NCBI GenBank assembly: GCA_944322845.1
Contig: CALUQE010000007.1
Location: 1 to 64,000 of the forward strand
DNA length: 64,000 bases
Source: Candidatus Gastranaerophilales bacterium
GTDB taxonomy: Bacteria > Cyanobacteriota > Vampirovibrionia > Gastranaerophilales > Gastranaerophilaceae
Direction of reading: 5' to 3'
The stretch's first letter is position 1. The number at the start of each line of letters is the position of its first letter. Shown one piece after another: positions 14,743 to 24,205 of this stretch. Below the pieces are notes generated by a model, which worked only from the letters and a program-made list of their open reading frames with translations, was not told where the DNA came from and searched no databases. A program made the position numbers and the translations under genes.

Positions 14743-17241
14743 ATGAACAGTTTAAGAGTCAGTGAATTAGCAAAAGAACTTGGAATGACCAGCAAAGAGG
14801 TTATAGAAAAGTTTGCGGAAGTTGATATTATTGTAAAATCGCACTCTAATACTGTTACATCGACTCAGATTCGTAAATTAAAAGAGCATTTGGGGGTTGT
14901 ACCTCAAAAGAATTCTGCAAAACCAAAGGCTTTTGTTGTAAAAAAAGCTAAAGTTATACAAACAGAAGAAAAACCGGCAGAAGAAGCTCCGAAGTCTGCA
15001 CCAAAGATAGAAAAAGTGCAGAGAGTTCAAACGGTAGAGAAAATTGAGCGCGTAGAAAAGCAGGAAAAGAAAGTTTTAGCAGAAAAGACAGAAGTAAAAA
15101 AAGCTGAAAAACCTGCTGTCCGCATAGAAAGAACAAAGGTTGAGTATCCAAAATCAAGAATTGAAATTGTAAGAAAAGCTCCTCAGAAACCGGCTGCTTC
15201 AACGGAAGAGAAACCTAAAAAGCCAGCTCATAAACCGGCGCAGGAAAAGAAACTCGTTGAGAGAAGGATTATTCCGCAGGAAATTTATGAAGGAAAGGGC
15301 GGACCTTCTTCCAAGAGAAAAGACGGCAATAAAAAGAAAGATAAAGATTTTAATTCTAAAAAAGAAGATCAGGAGATGATTTCTCTTGAAAAGGCTGCTG
15401 CTCAAAAACATAAGAAGAAATCTCATAAAGAAGAGGCTGTTGAAGAGGTTAAACAAATAGTCGTAAATTCTGCAATGACCATCAGCGAGCTTGCTGATAA
15501 AATTCATAAGACTCCTGCAGAGATAGTTAAATTCCTTATGTTTCAGGGAATTATGGCAACAGTAAACCAGTTAATTGATGTTGATACGATTAAAAAGGTT
15601 TGCGCGGAATATAATCTGGAAGTTCTGGAAGAAGATATCGATGCGTATATAGAAGAAGAACTTGAAAAAGAACAAAAACAAAAAGCTTTAAGTGAAGTTG
15701 ATAAAAAATTACTAAAACGCAGAGCACCTGTAGTAAGTATCATGGGACACGTAGACCACGGTAAAACAACACTTCTTGATAGTATCAGAGCTTCAAAACA
15801 CAAAATTGTTGCGACGGAGGTCGGTGGTATAACCCAATCTATCGGTGCTTATACGGTTTATCTAGATAATAAGCATGAAAAGAAAATTGTCTTTGTAGAT
15901 ACTCCGGGGCACGAAGCTTTTACTGAAATGAGAGCAAGAGGTGCAAAGGCTACAGATATTGCAATTCTGGTAGTAGCTGCAGATGACGGTATAATGCCTC
16001 AAACCATTGAAGCTATTAACCACGCAAAAGCTGCGGAAGTACCGATTATTGTTGCTGTTAACAAAATTGATAAGCCTGGGGCAGATCCTGACAGAATTTT
16101 ACAGCAGTTGACAGAGCACGGACTTGTTCCGGAAGCCTGGGGCGGTGAAACAATTACGGTAAACGTGTCAGCGTTACAGGGTACTGGTATTGATGAATTA
16201 TTAGAATATATTTTGCTTGTTGCAGAAATTCAGGATTTGAAGGCTAACCCTAAAGCTGAGGCAACAGGTGTCGTTATAGAAGCAAATCTTGATAAAGGAA
16301 AGGGGCCTGTTGCAACACTTCTGGTACAGAATGGTACATTAAGAACCGGCAACTGCATTGTTGTAGGTACAGCATGCGGAAGAGTAAGAGCACTGCTTTC
16401 TGATTCAGGCGAAAGAATTACTAAGGCAGAACCTTCTACTCCTGTTGAGGTTTTAGGTTTGACAGAGGTTCCTAATGCCGGCGATTATTTCGAAGTAGTT
16501 AAAAACGAAAAAGAAATGAAATCTATTGTTGAAAAGCGTAAAGAAAAAGAACGTAATAAGAGACTTGACGCAATGCTTCCTGCTCATATGAGAAGAGAAG
16601 CCGGAGATGCTGAAGGCGATATTCCTCAGCTTAATTTGATTATCAAGGCAAATACACATGGTGCTGCTGAAGCTGTATCACAGGCGATTGCTCAGTTTGA
16701 ATCAAAAGAAATTGTGACTAAGATTATTCACGTTGGTGTCGGTGATATTTCAGAAGCCGATGTAATGCTTGCATCAGCTTCAAACGCGTTAATTCTCGGA
16801 TTTACCGTAAAAGAAGATGCAAACGCGCTTGCTGCCGCAGAGCGTGAAGGTGTTACAATCAAGAAATATGAAATCATTTACCAGATTCTTGAAGATATTG
16901 AAAAAACTATGATTTCACTTCTTTCTCCTGAAGTTAAGGAAGTTGAAACCGGTAAGGTTGAGATTCGACAAATATTTACTATCGGAAAAATTCAGAAAAT
17001 TGCCGGCTGTTATGTAACAGAAGGTAAGGTTAACAGAAACGATACCGCAACGATTTACAGAAACGGCAAAGAAATATTTAAGGGTGCTGTTGACCAGCTT
17101 AAGAGATTTAAAGATGACGTTAAGGAAGTTGCTCAAGGATATGAGTGCGGCTTGTCATTTGTTAAATTTAATGATATTGAAGTCGGCGATATAGTTAAGT
17201 TTACAACGAAGCAGGAAATCGAACGCTCTGAATTAGAGTAA
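14743..17241 (+). CDS. infB: Translation initiation factor IF-2
   Basis: GTPase that places initiator tRNA on the 30S subunit. At 832 aa it has an IF2_N domain at residues 1-50 (LRVSELAKELGMTSKEVIEK) and a Lys/Glu/Pro-rich linker to about 230. A second IF2_N follows at about 245-300, then the G domain from about 330 with GHVDHGKT, DTPGHEAF and NKIDKP, then the beta-barrel and fMet-tRNA-binding C-terminus. GAAAGGA lies 8 nt before ATG. It is followed after about 30 nt by comEC. Confidence 0.98.
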   Translation: MNSLRVSELAKELGMTSKEVIEKFAEVDIIVKSHSNTVTSTQIRKLKEHLGVVPQKNSAKPKAFVVKKAKVIQTEEKPAEEAPKSAPKIEKVQRVQTVEKIERVEKQEKKVLAEKTEVKKAEKPAVRIERTKVEYPKSRIEIVRKAPQKPAASTEEKPKKPAHKPAQEKKLVERRIIPQEIYEGKGGPSSKRKDGNKKKDKDFNSKKEDQEMISLEKAAAQKHKKKSHKEEAVEEVKQIVVNSAMTISELADKIHKTPAEIVKFLMFQGIMATVNQLIDVDTIKKVCAEYNLEVLEEDIDAYIEEELEKEQKQKALSEVDKKLLKRRAPVVSIMGHVDHGKTTLLDSIRASKHKIVATEVGGITQSIGAYTVYLDNKHEKKIVFVDTPGHEAFTEMRARGAKATDIAILVVAADDGIMPQTIEAINHAKAAEVPIIVAVNKIDKPGADPDRILQQLTEHGLVPEAWGGETITVNVSALQGTGIDELLEYILLVAEIQDLKANPKAEATGVVIEANLDKGKGPVATLLVQNGTLRTGNCIVVGTACGRVRALLSDSGERITKAEPSTPVEVLGLTEVPNAGDYFEVVKNEKEMKSIVEKRKEKERNKRLDAMLPAHMRREAGDAEGDIPQLNLIIKANTHGAAEAVSQAIAQFESKEIVTKIIHVGVGDISEADVMLASASNALILGFTVKEDANALAAAEREGVTIKKYEIIYQILEDIEKTMISLLSPEVKEVETGKVEIRQIFTIGKIQKIAGCYVTEGKVNRNDTATIYRNGKEIFKGAVDQLKRFKDDVKEVAQGYECGLSFVKFNDIEVGDIVKFTTKQEIERSELE

Positions 17242-17272
17242 AAATAAAAGCCAATAGTGAAAATTATTGAGT

Positions 17273-19672
17273 ATGATAAGAGATTTGTGTAAGAATATAT
17301 GTCTCAATAAGAACCTGCTTATGTTGTTTACTGTAGGAATTTATATTCTTGCTCTTTATGCTGCACTAAGCGGTCATTTGCTTTTGATTGCAGCAGGTGT
17401 GACTGTTTTGTTTGCGGCTCTTGTTATACTTGACTATTTTAAGCCAAAGCATATTTTAGTCTGGACTGCCATATTTTATCTTGGGATTGCAAATACAATT
17501 TTAAGACTTAGAACAGTGGACGAGCTTGTCAGTCTTGCTCCCGTAAATTGTGAAATTTCAGGTCAGATTGTCTCTATTCCGCAAAATAAGGACGGGGGTA
17601 AATTTGGAAATAAACAAAGATTTTTCTTTAAAGTTAACAGGATTGAATATGACAATCTGGTGAGGGAGTTTGATAATGAAAAGACTCTTGTAACTTTAAA
17701 TACCGATGAAAAGTTGAGAATATACGATTATTACAAACTCAAAGGGCGTCTGACTCCGCCTTTCAAGGTCGGAAATCCGTCGCAGTTTGATTATGGAAAT
17801 TATTTGAGAAATTTTAGTGTTTATGCGGTTTTCTATGGTGCAAGAGATGGCGTTCCGCTAAAATTAAACGAATCCCCAAACAGAGTTCAGAGAGTTTTGC
17901 AGGGAATTAATGATTACAGAGAAAAGATTATTAATTTGCATTCAAAATATTTAACGAGTCCGAATCTTGAAATATTGGGCGGTATTGTATTCGGTGATGA
18001 TGCCGTATCACCTCCTGAGGACATTAAACAATCGTTTGTCAATTCGGGGTTGCTGCATATTCTTGCGGCTTCCGGCATGAATGTGGCTTTTATATTCTCA
18101 TTTTTCTTTTTGTTTTTGTCTTTATTAAGAGTAAATTATAAAGTTAATGTCTCTATAGGTATTATAATGGTACTTATTTATTCGCTTATGACAGGGCTTG
18201 GCGCATCAGTTGTCAGAGCAACCTGTATGCTGGTATTTGTTTTGATAGGAAAACTCATAGACAGAGATGCAAACAGTATTTCTCTTCTCGGGTTTGTTGC
18301 ATTTCTAATGCTGCTTTATAATCCGATGTATATTAATGATGTCGGTTTTCAGCTCTCTTTTATAGTAACTTTCGGGCTGCTTGTAATGACCCCTTATCTT
18401 GTTAAAAGTAAGAGCAGAATAATAAACTGGCTTGTCGGGACTGTTAGTATTCCGATTATTGCACAGTTATGGGTTATACCGGTTCAAATATTTTACTTTA
18501 ATAACATAAGTTTATATTCTGTTTTTGCAAATATAATGAGTGTTCCTATTCTTTCTGTTATAAGCTTTGGCGGTTTTGTCGGCTCTTTGATATCAACCGT
18601 CACACCTGATTTTGTTTTGCATGTGTTTGATTTTATATTAAATCCGCTGATTACAGTTCTTGTTAATATTTCTGATTTCTGGGGAAATTTGCCGCATGCG
18701 GCTCTGTCTACTACACATCCTTCTGTTTTCCAATTAATTTTGTATTATGGAATTTTACTGAATATAACCGCATTTTTTAATAAAGAGGTGAGGGAAAAAT
18801 ACTTGAAAGTTCTGCGGATTACTCTTCCAGTGATGTTCATTATTCTTGTTATTTCTACAATCTCAATTCCGAATCACAATTTGGAAATCACAGCTTTTGA
18901 TGTCGGAAATGCCGATGCGTTTTTGGTGAAAACTCCTGATAATAAGTATATAATGGTAGATACGGGAAAATTCGGTTACAACGGCGGCAAATCTCAGGCA
19001 GAAATGTTAATTCTCAAATACCTGACCGACAGAGGTATAAAGAAAATTGATACAATAATTCTGACTCATTTTGACAATGACCATTGCGGCGGAGCAGCAG
19101 ATTTAATAAAAGGTGTAAAAGTAAGAAATTTGTATGTAAATTCGCTGAACCATGATTCAAATGCTGCAAAATCTATTTATAAAACGGCTTCAAGATACGG
19201 GGTAAATGTAATTCTTGCTCAAAATCGCCAGGAAGTTTTGAATAGCTGCGGGCTTGAAATTACAAATTATATTGCTCCGGATGTAGAAGGTATTGGTGAT
19301 AACGAAGCTTCTATTTTGACTCTTTTAAAATACAAAAATTTCAGTATGTTATTTACAGGCGATTCCGGTATTTCAACATTTGAAAAACTCAAAGGTGATT
19401 TGCCTTCTTCCGTTACTGTACTGAAAGTCGGACACCACGGAGCAAACGGTGTTGTTAATAGAAATATGCTTGATTACCTCAAACCGGAAACTGCAGTGAT
19501 TTCCGTCGGTACAAATAAATTCGGGCATCCTTCAGTCCGCACGCTTGAAATGCTTAAAGGAATTAATACTCTAAGAACTGATGTGAATAATTCAGTCCGT
19601 TTTGTTGTAAACGATAAAGGCTATGAAACATTTGTTTTTGACTCTAAGAAAAAGAAATATTTAGCATACTAA
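17273..19672 (+). CDS. comEC: ComEC/Rec2 competence DNA channel
   Basis: Inner-membrane channel for single-stranded DNA uptake. At about 800 aa it holds an N-terminal DUF4131 region, the multi-span Competence domain (FVNSGLLHILAASGMNVAFI; FQLSFIVTFGLLVMTPYL) and a C-terminal metallo-beta-lactamase domain with THFDNDHCGG near residue 598. All parts seem intact. A TTG at 17267 gives two more residues; the ATG at 17273 is preferred, and neither has a clear ribosome site. With dprA at 55.9 kb this suggests a working transformation pathway. Confidence 0.94.
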   Translation: MIRDLCKNICLNKNLLMLFTVGIYILALYAALSGHLLLIAAGVTVLFAALVILDYFKPKHILVWTAIFYLGIANTILRLRTVDELVSLAPVNCEISGQIVSIPQNKDGGKFGNKQRFFFKVNRIEYDNLVREFDNEKTLVTLNTDEKLRIYDYYKLKGRLTPPFKVGNPSQFDYGNYLRNFSVYAVFYGARDGVPLKLNESPNRVQRVLQGINDYREKIINLHSKYLTSPNLEILGGIVFGDDAVSPPEDIKQSFVNSGLLHILAASGMNVAFIFSFFFLFLSLLRVNYKVNVSIGIIMVLIYSLMTGLGASVVRATCMLVFVLIGKLIDRDANSISLLGFVAFLMLLYNPMYINDVGFQLSFIVTFGLLVMTPYLVKSKSRIINWLVGTVSIPIIAQLWVIPVQIFYFNNISLYSVFANIMSVPILSVISFGGFVGSLISTVTPDFVLHVFDFILNPLITVLVNISDFWGNLPHAALSTTHPSVFQLILYYGILLNITAFFNKEVREKYLKVLRITLPVMFIILVISTISIPNHNLEITAFDVGNADAFLVKTPDNKYIMVDTGKFGYNGGKSQAEMLILKYLTDRGIKKIDTIILTHFDNDHCGGAADLIKGVKVRNLYVNSLNHDSNAAKSIYKTASRYGVNVILAQNRQEVLNSCGLEITNYIAPDVEGIGDNEASILTLLKYKNFSMLFTGDSGISTFEKLKGDLPSSVTVLKVGHHGANGVVNRNMLDYLKPETAVISVGTNKFGHPSVRTLEMLKGINTLRTDVNNSVRFVVNDKGYETFVFDSKKKKYLAY

Positions 19673-19689
19673 AAGCTCCTGTCTTGTTG

Positions 19690-19718
19690 TTTACCTTAAT
19701 ATCTCTTTATGCTAAACT
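19690..19718 (+). promoter_or_regulatory. Leaderless-type promoter of dnaX
   Basis: Extended -10 TGCTAAACT ending at 19718, with a weak TTTACC -35 at 19690-19695 and a 17-nt spacer. Six nucleotides separate the hexamer from the ATG at 19725, so transcription should start on the A of ATG. Confidence 0.6.
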
Positions 19719-19724
19719 TGTCTT

Positions 19725-21608
19725 ATGAGCGGGAATTATGTACCATTATACAGAAAATATCGTCCGCAGACGCTGGAACAGCTTGTAGGTCAGGAACATA
19801 TAAAAAAGACCCTGACAAGCGCAATTGAGCTTGGAAAAATTGCACATGCATTTTTATTTACCGGTCCCCGCGGTACGGGAAAAACTTCTACGGCAAGGAT
19901 TCTGGCAAAATCTCTCAATTGCAAAAACGGGCCGACAATTCATCCTTGCGGAGAGTGTGAAAGCTGCAGAGATATTACAAATTCTGTTCCTATTGACGTA
20001 ATTGAAATAGATGCTGCAAGTAACAGAAAAGTTGAAGATACGCAGAATATTTTAGAGAAAATTCAGTATGTTCCGGTAAATGGCAAGTATAAAATTTATA
20101 TTATAGACGAAGTTCATATGCTGACAAATCACGCTTTCAATGCACTTCTTAAAACATTGGAAGAACCGCCGGAAAATGTAATCTTTATACTTGCAACAAC
20201 AGAAGTTCACAAAGTTCTTGATACAATTAAAAGCCGTTGCCAGAGGTTTGATTTCAGAAGAATTACAACCGAAGATATTGTTAAACACCTCAGGTATATT
20301 TCAGATAATGAAAAAATTAATATATCCGATGATGCGCTTTTTGCAATAGCAAAAAACTCTGCAGGCGGAATGCGCGACAGTATCTCGCTTTTAGATCAGT
20401 TAAGTCTTTTAGGGGTTTCAAAAGAAGTTACCGTAGATGATGTTAATGCGATTTTAGGCAGAATCTCTTTTGATACCTTAAATAAGCTCAGCGGCAAAAT
20501 TATTGCCTCTTCACCTAATGAAGCAATTGAAATTCTAAACGAAATTTACAATGCCGGTAATGAACCTTTGCAGATTTTGACAAACTTATCAGAGTATTTT
20601 AAAAATCTTTTAATAATAAAAACCTGCAGAAAAGAGCTTTTGCCTGAGTTGACAGGGCTAAACGAACCGCAAATTGCGGAAATGCTTAAACAAAAAGACC
20701 AGCTTGAAACCCAGCAGATTGTCTTTTTGCTCGAGAGAATAACTTATTATATAAAAGAGGTAAAACTTGCAACAAATCAACATTTGTGGCTGGAAGTCGG
20801 AATGATTGATTTAGCAAATATGACGGAAAATACGACTCTTCTTGATTTGCAAAACAGGGTAAAGGCTCTGGAAAACGGAAGTGTTTCTGTTTCACAGCCT
20901 GTACGTCCGGTTATTCAGCCGCCGCAGCCTGCTGTATCAGCATCAAAACCGGTTGAAAATATTCAGAAATCTACAGAGACAGAACCTGTAACAAGACCTG
21001 CTCCGATTCCGCCGGCAGAATCTCCAGCCGCACAGACTGTTAAACCTGATACGGAAGAATTTACTCCGCCTCCGATGTCTAAGAAGCCTGACGGAAATGA
21101 CATTAATACTTTATGGCAGACTCTTTTAGTGAATATTAAAAGTCCTGCAACAAAAGCTTTATTACACCTTGCAACTCCTGTAAAAATAGCAGAGGATGAG
21201 GTTGTAATCACATTCAAAAATGACAAACTCGTATCGCAAATAAACGATACAAATAAAAAACAAATGCTTATTGATGCCGCTAATACGATGTTCAATCAGC
21301 AAAATTCAAAAGTTATTGTAAGACTTCCGCAAAGCGGTGATGCTGCTCTGGCGTCCGTACCGGCAGCAGCTGTATCTTCAGCTCCGCTGGAAGAAAAAAA
21401 AAACATAATTTCTGAACCGGTAAAATCCTCTGAACAGCCAAAGTTACAGCCAGAAGAAGCTGTTCAGGCGCAGGAAGAAATACTAGAGGCTGCGGAAATT
21501 GATAATTCTGAGCAGCCGGAAGCTCCTAAAGCAAAAAAGCCTGAACGAATGGAAACCGATCAGGAAAAAATGGTTCTGGAGCTCTTTGACGGCAAGTATA
21601 TTGAATAA
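19725..21608 (+). CDS. dnaX: DNA polymerase III subunit tau/gamma
   Basis: Clamp-loader ATPase. At 627 aa it has Walker A GPRGTGKTS at about 46-54, a zinc module with four Cys at about 66-85, Walker B IIDEVHML and the SRC arginine finger (TIKSRCQRFDF). A Pro/Glu/Ala-rich linker from about 385 leads to the tau-like C-terminus. An A10 tract at 21394-21403 (codon 557) lies in that tail; slippage of one base either way gives a stop within a few codons. The stop codon directly abuts that of the convergent gene. No Shine-Dalgarno; it appears leaderless. Confidence 0.97.
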   Translation: MSGNYVPLYRKYRPQTLEQLVGQEHIKKTLTSAIELGKIAHAFLFTGPRGTGKTSTARILAKSLNCKNGPTIHPCGECESCRDITNSVPIDVIEIDAASNRKVEDTQNILEKIQYVPVNGKYKIYIIDEVHMLTNHAFNALLKTLEEPPENVIFILATTEVHKVLDTIKSRCQRFDFRRITTEDIVKHLRYISDNEKINISDDALFAIAKNSAGGMRDSISLLDQLSLLGVSKEVTVDDVNAILGRISFDTLNKLSGKIIASSPNEAIEILNEIYNAGNEPLQILTNLSEYFKNLLIIKTCRKELLPELTGLNEPQIAEMLKQKDQLETQQIVFLLERITYYIKEVKLATNQHLWLEVGMIDLANMTENTTLLDLQNRVKALENGSVSVSQPVRPVIQPPQPAVSASKPVENIQKSTETEPVTRPAPIPPAESPAAQTVKPDTEEFTPPPMSKKPDGNDINTLWQTLLVNIKSPATKALLHLATPVKIAEDEVVITFKNDKLVSQINDTNKKQMLIDAANTMFNQQNSKVIVRLPQSGDAALASVPAAAVSSAPLEEKKNIISEPVKSSEQPKLQPEEAVQAQEEILEAAEIDNSEQPEAPKAKKPERMETDQEKMVLELFDGKYIE

Positions 21609-22385
21609 TTAATCTTCAGGAATTTTTCTTCTGACATCTATCGTTTTTTTATTGCCGGAGTAAGAAATATTGACTTCTTTTGCAGCTGTGATTTGTCTCA
21701 ATTCTTTGACTTCCAGATTTGAGCCGAATCTGCAGTCAGTAATTTCAAATTCTCCGTTATTGTTTTCTTTAGATTCTATATATCTTTCGGGGTTTAAATT
21801 CTTTGGATTAAATATGAGTGTTCTAAAGTTTTTTCCGTTTTCGAATATTTCGGTTGTACTGTTAACAATTCCTCCTTCTTCTACCTGAAACATTGTATAT
21901 TTATTATTAATCTTTTCATCAAAAATAATAACATTTGTTTTAAAGCTGCCGTCATCTTGCCTTACGGGTTCGATTTTGGAAATAATATTGCCTGACTTGT
22001 CTTTTTCAAGTATTGTTTTTATGAATTCCTGATTATCTGCAGGGTAATATTCCATTATTGTATCATTGGCATACTCTTTAATAAGTTTTAATGTTCCGTT
22101 CTTGTCATAAATCCTTTCTCCGTTTATTTCGTCTGTTTTAAAACTATACGGAAGCTCAAGTCTGTTTGGAGTTTGCTTAAGCATTTCGGAGGCACTGTTT
22201 ATTATGCCGATAGTGTCTTTGTCAAACTTCGGTTTTAGTAAAACCTGATTATAATTAGATATGGCAGCCAGACTTGATAAATTTACTTTTAACCTTAGGG
22301 GATTTGGAGAATCTTTATGGGCATTTTCTTCTTCAACCTGTTTATTATACGCAACGCTGGCTTTAAATGTTAAAGGATCTATCAT
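21609..22385 (-). CDS. Hypothetical protein (258 aa)
   Basis: I do not recognise a family. It has no signal peptide or membrane segment and begins MIDPLTFKASVAYNKQ. The middle is rich in short beta-strand and turn units such as RIYDKNGTLKLIKEY and ILEKDKSGNIISK, which resemble the repeated strand-turn patterns of wall-associated repeat proteins. It is convergent with dnaX with zero intergenic bases. It is driven by one of the GCAATTTTT-box promoters, which groups it with other envelope-related orphans. Confidence 0.75.
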   Translation of the reverse strand: MIDPLTFKASVAYNKQVEEENAHKDSPNPLRLKVNLSSLAAISNYNQVLLKPKFDKDTIGIINSASEMLKQTPNRLELPYSFKTDEINGERIYDKNGTLKLIKEYANDTIMEYYPADNQEFIKTILEKDKSGNIISKIEPVRQDDGSFKTNVIIFDEKINNKYTMFQVEEGGIVNSTTEIFENGKNFRTLIFNPKNLNPERYIESKENNNGEFEITDCRFGSNLEVKELRQITAAKEVNISYSGNKKTIDVRRKIPED

Positions 22386-22417
22386 TTAAATAACCTTATA
22401 GTTTCTAACCTTATAAG

Positions 22418-22459
22418 ATTATAAAAACATTTTGTTGAAAAAAATTGCCTGATTTTTAA
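22418..22459 (-). promoter_or_regulatory. GCAATTTTT-box promoter (copy H)
   Basis: On the minus strand TTAAAAATCAGGCAATTTTT is followed after 16 nt by TATAAT (plus-strand ATTATA at 22418-22423). The leader to the ATG at 22385 is about 26 nt. Confidence 0.5.
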
Positions 22460-23232
22460 TTTTTTCTGTTATTATTTAAATAATTCTTAACATTTGAAGA
22501 TAGAGAAATATTTTGAAGCATCATGTTATATCTCTTCAAATCCCCGATATTAGCGGCTTCCTGTAACAAATCTCTCCTTGTTGAAAGTTGCATTTTTTCA
22601 GGTTCGTCAGAGGAATTGTTTTTCTCATCAATTTTTTTTATTACCGTATCGATATCAGATGATGTAGTTATTCCGTATTTTGAAGCAATTTGTTTTACTG
22701 ATGCTCCGGCTTGAAATCTGTATAGCCAGTTGATTGAATATTTGTCATTTTCGGAAAGCGATGCAACGCCATACTGATGCGGGGTGTACATAATATCTTC
22801 TTTATAAGGACTGTGCTGAAGTCCCAGTGCGTGTCCGACTTCGTGAAGAATTGTGTGATAAACTTCAATGTCACTGTCGTATTTCTGGTGAATTCTTCCG
22901 TCAGTTAGCCCGATTGCCACTTCCGCTCCGTAAAGTCTGCCCTGCGGATCCCAGCTGAAATAACAATGTCCGAGAGCCTGTCTGTCAACACGTTTCCAAT
23001 CCACATTGATATTTGATTCCAGAAGTACGCTTGTAACTTTAAACCTTAACTTTCCTCCTGTTGCAGCACACCAGACATTGAATGCATCAATAACCATTTT
23101 GCGGAATTTAGCGTCCTCTCCGGGTTTTGAATAAAATTTCATTGGTGCAATATAAACGACCAGATTGTTAATCGGCCATCTCATTATTTTACCGCTTTTT
23201 ACACTTCCGTTAAGGTATGTCCTTCTTTGCAT
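22456..23232 (-). CDS. Matrixin-type (M10) zinc metalloprotease
   Basis: Predicted zinc endopeptidase of 258 aa. The motif HEVGHALGLQHS near residue 130 supplies the three His ligands and the catalytic Glu in the extended HExxHxxGxxH form, and the following DIMYT gives a Met-turn. The N-terminal part has the matrixin pattern of a strand with FNVWCAATGGKLRFK. No signal peptide or propeptide is visible, so its location and activation are unclear. The C-terminal 80 residues are a helical extension. The substrate is unknown. Confidence 0.85.
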   Translation of the reverse strand: MQRRTYLNGSVKSGKIMRWPINNLVVYIAPMKFYSKPGEDAKFRKMVIDAFNVWCAATGGKLRFKVTSVLLESNINVDWKRVDRQALGHCYFSWDPQGRLYGAEVAIGLTDGRIHQKYDSDIEVYHTILHEVGHALGLQHSPYKEDIMYTPHQYGVASLSENDKYSINWLYRFQAGASVKQIASKYGITTSSDIDTVIKKIDEKNNSSDEPEKMQLSTRRDLLQEAANIGDLKRYNMMLQNISLSSNVKNYLNNNRKN

Positions 23233-23238
23233 AATAAT

Positions 23239-23247
23239 AATATAGCA
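23239..23247 (-). promoter_or_regulatory. Leaderless-type extended -10 of the matrixin gene
   Basis: Minus-strand TGCTATATT (plus 23239-23247), then exactly 6 nt, then ATG at 23232. No convincing -35; the extended TG may compensate. Confidence 0.45.
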
Positions 23248-23318
23248 TGTTTTTTGTTGTTTATATAGTATTTAAAAGCTAAATAAGAAAGGTTTTTGGA
23301 TGTTAAATATCCGGTAAG

Positions 23319-23347
23319 TTGATTTAGCTCTCTTTTTAAAGTATAAA
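23319..23347 (+). promoter_or_regulatory. Leaderless-type promoter of the first tandem paralogue
   Basis: TTGATT at 23319-23324, a 17-nt spacer and TATAAA at 23342-23347, with 6 nt to the ATG at 23354. No ribosome site. Confidence 0.6.
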
Positions 23348-23353
23348 TTTATT

Positions 23354-24205
23354 ATGAAGAAGTTTTTGGGAGTGAGTTTAATAGCTGTATTATTGATGTC
23401 GCAATTTGTTTTTGCGGCTGAAGACGGTGTTGTAACTCTTGATAAAAACGGCGTAGAAAAACCGCAGATTACAATAGATTCTACTTCAAAGCAGTTAAAA
23501 GGCTCCCTTCTTGTCAGTGATTCCGAAACGGTTGCTCATTTAATCGAAATTCAAAAGGAGCATGACAGTAAAGACTTGGAGAAACTCTGGCAGGGTACTG
23601 TAGAAAATAACCAGATGATAGAATTTGCGCTCAAAAAACTTGCTACTCCGGAGTCTCAGCGGAGAATTCATTCTTCTTTGATGGCAAAAACTCTTTCTGC
23701 AATTATTGCCGGAGCTTCTTTTGTTCCGAGTTTAATGGGGGCAAATTACGGAGTGCAGACATCTGCATTTTCGGCAGGCAGACTTGCGCAGGGACTTTTG
23801 AATAAGAAAACAATGCCTCAGGAAACTCCGCTTACTGATACCGAGTTGATAGAACTCGCTGGTATGATTGAGACTTTGCAGGATACCTTGATAAGCTCTT
23901 ATTATAATTATAAAAATACTTTAAGCCAGCTTAAAGATACGCGCTCAAAGATGATTCTTTACAGCAGAAATTATTCAAAAGCGCTTGAAGGGCATGATGT
24001 CTTGGAGATTGCTATTTCATCCTCTCTTTATGATGCGATGCGAATTCAGGAATTTAATCTGGAGCAGTCAGCAAAAAAATATCATATTCAGCTTCAGCGT
24101 CTTGCCGGAAAAAAGGTTGTCGATTCTCTGGAATTATATCAATATGATTTCAATTCTGTTTTGTATAAGGATGACGGAAAAGGTGGTAAAAATGGTAAAA
24201 AATAA
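23354..24205 (+). CDS. Exported helical protein, tandem paralogue 1
   Basis: Unrecognised 283-aa protein with a signal peptide ending QFVFAA (about 21 residues). It shares with its downstream neighbour an LWQGT block (LEKLWQGTVENNQMIEFALKK), a small Ala/Gly hydrophobic stretch, and a C-terminal long-helix region with YYNYKNTLSQLKDTRSKM that recalls TolC-type or other periplasmic helical hairpins. The start ATG sits 6 nt after a -10, suggesting a leaderless transcript. It overlaps the next gene by 14 nt. Confidence 0.8.
   Translation: MKKFLGVSLIAVLLMSQFVFAAEDGVVTLDKNGVEKPQITIDSTSKQLKGSLLVSDSETVAHLIEIQKEHDSKDLEKLWQGTVENNQMIEFALKKLATPESQRRIHSSLMAKTLSAIIAGASFVPSLMGANYGVQTSAFSAGRLAQGLLNKKTMPQETPLTDTELIELAGMIETLQDTLISSYYNYKNTLSQLKDTRSKMILYSRNYSKALEGHDVLEIAISSSLYDAMRIQEFNLEQSAKKYHIQLQRLAGKKVVDSLELYQYDFNSVLYKDDGKGGKNGKK

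Noticed and set aside
23985-24191. Longer start for tandem paralogue 2
   Set aside because: The extra 69 codons only shadow paralogue 1; the ATG at 24192 starts a clean signal peptide.
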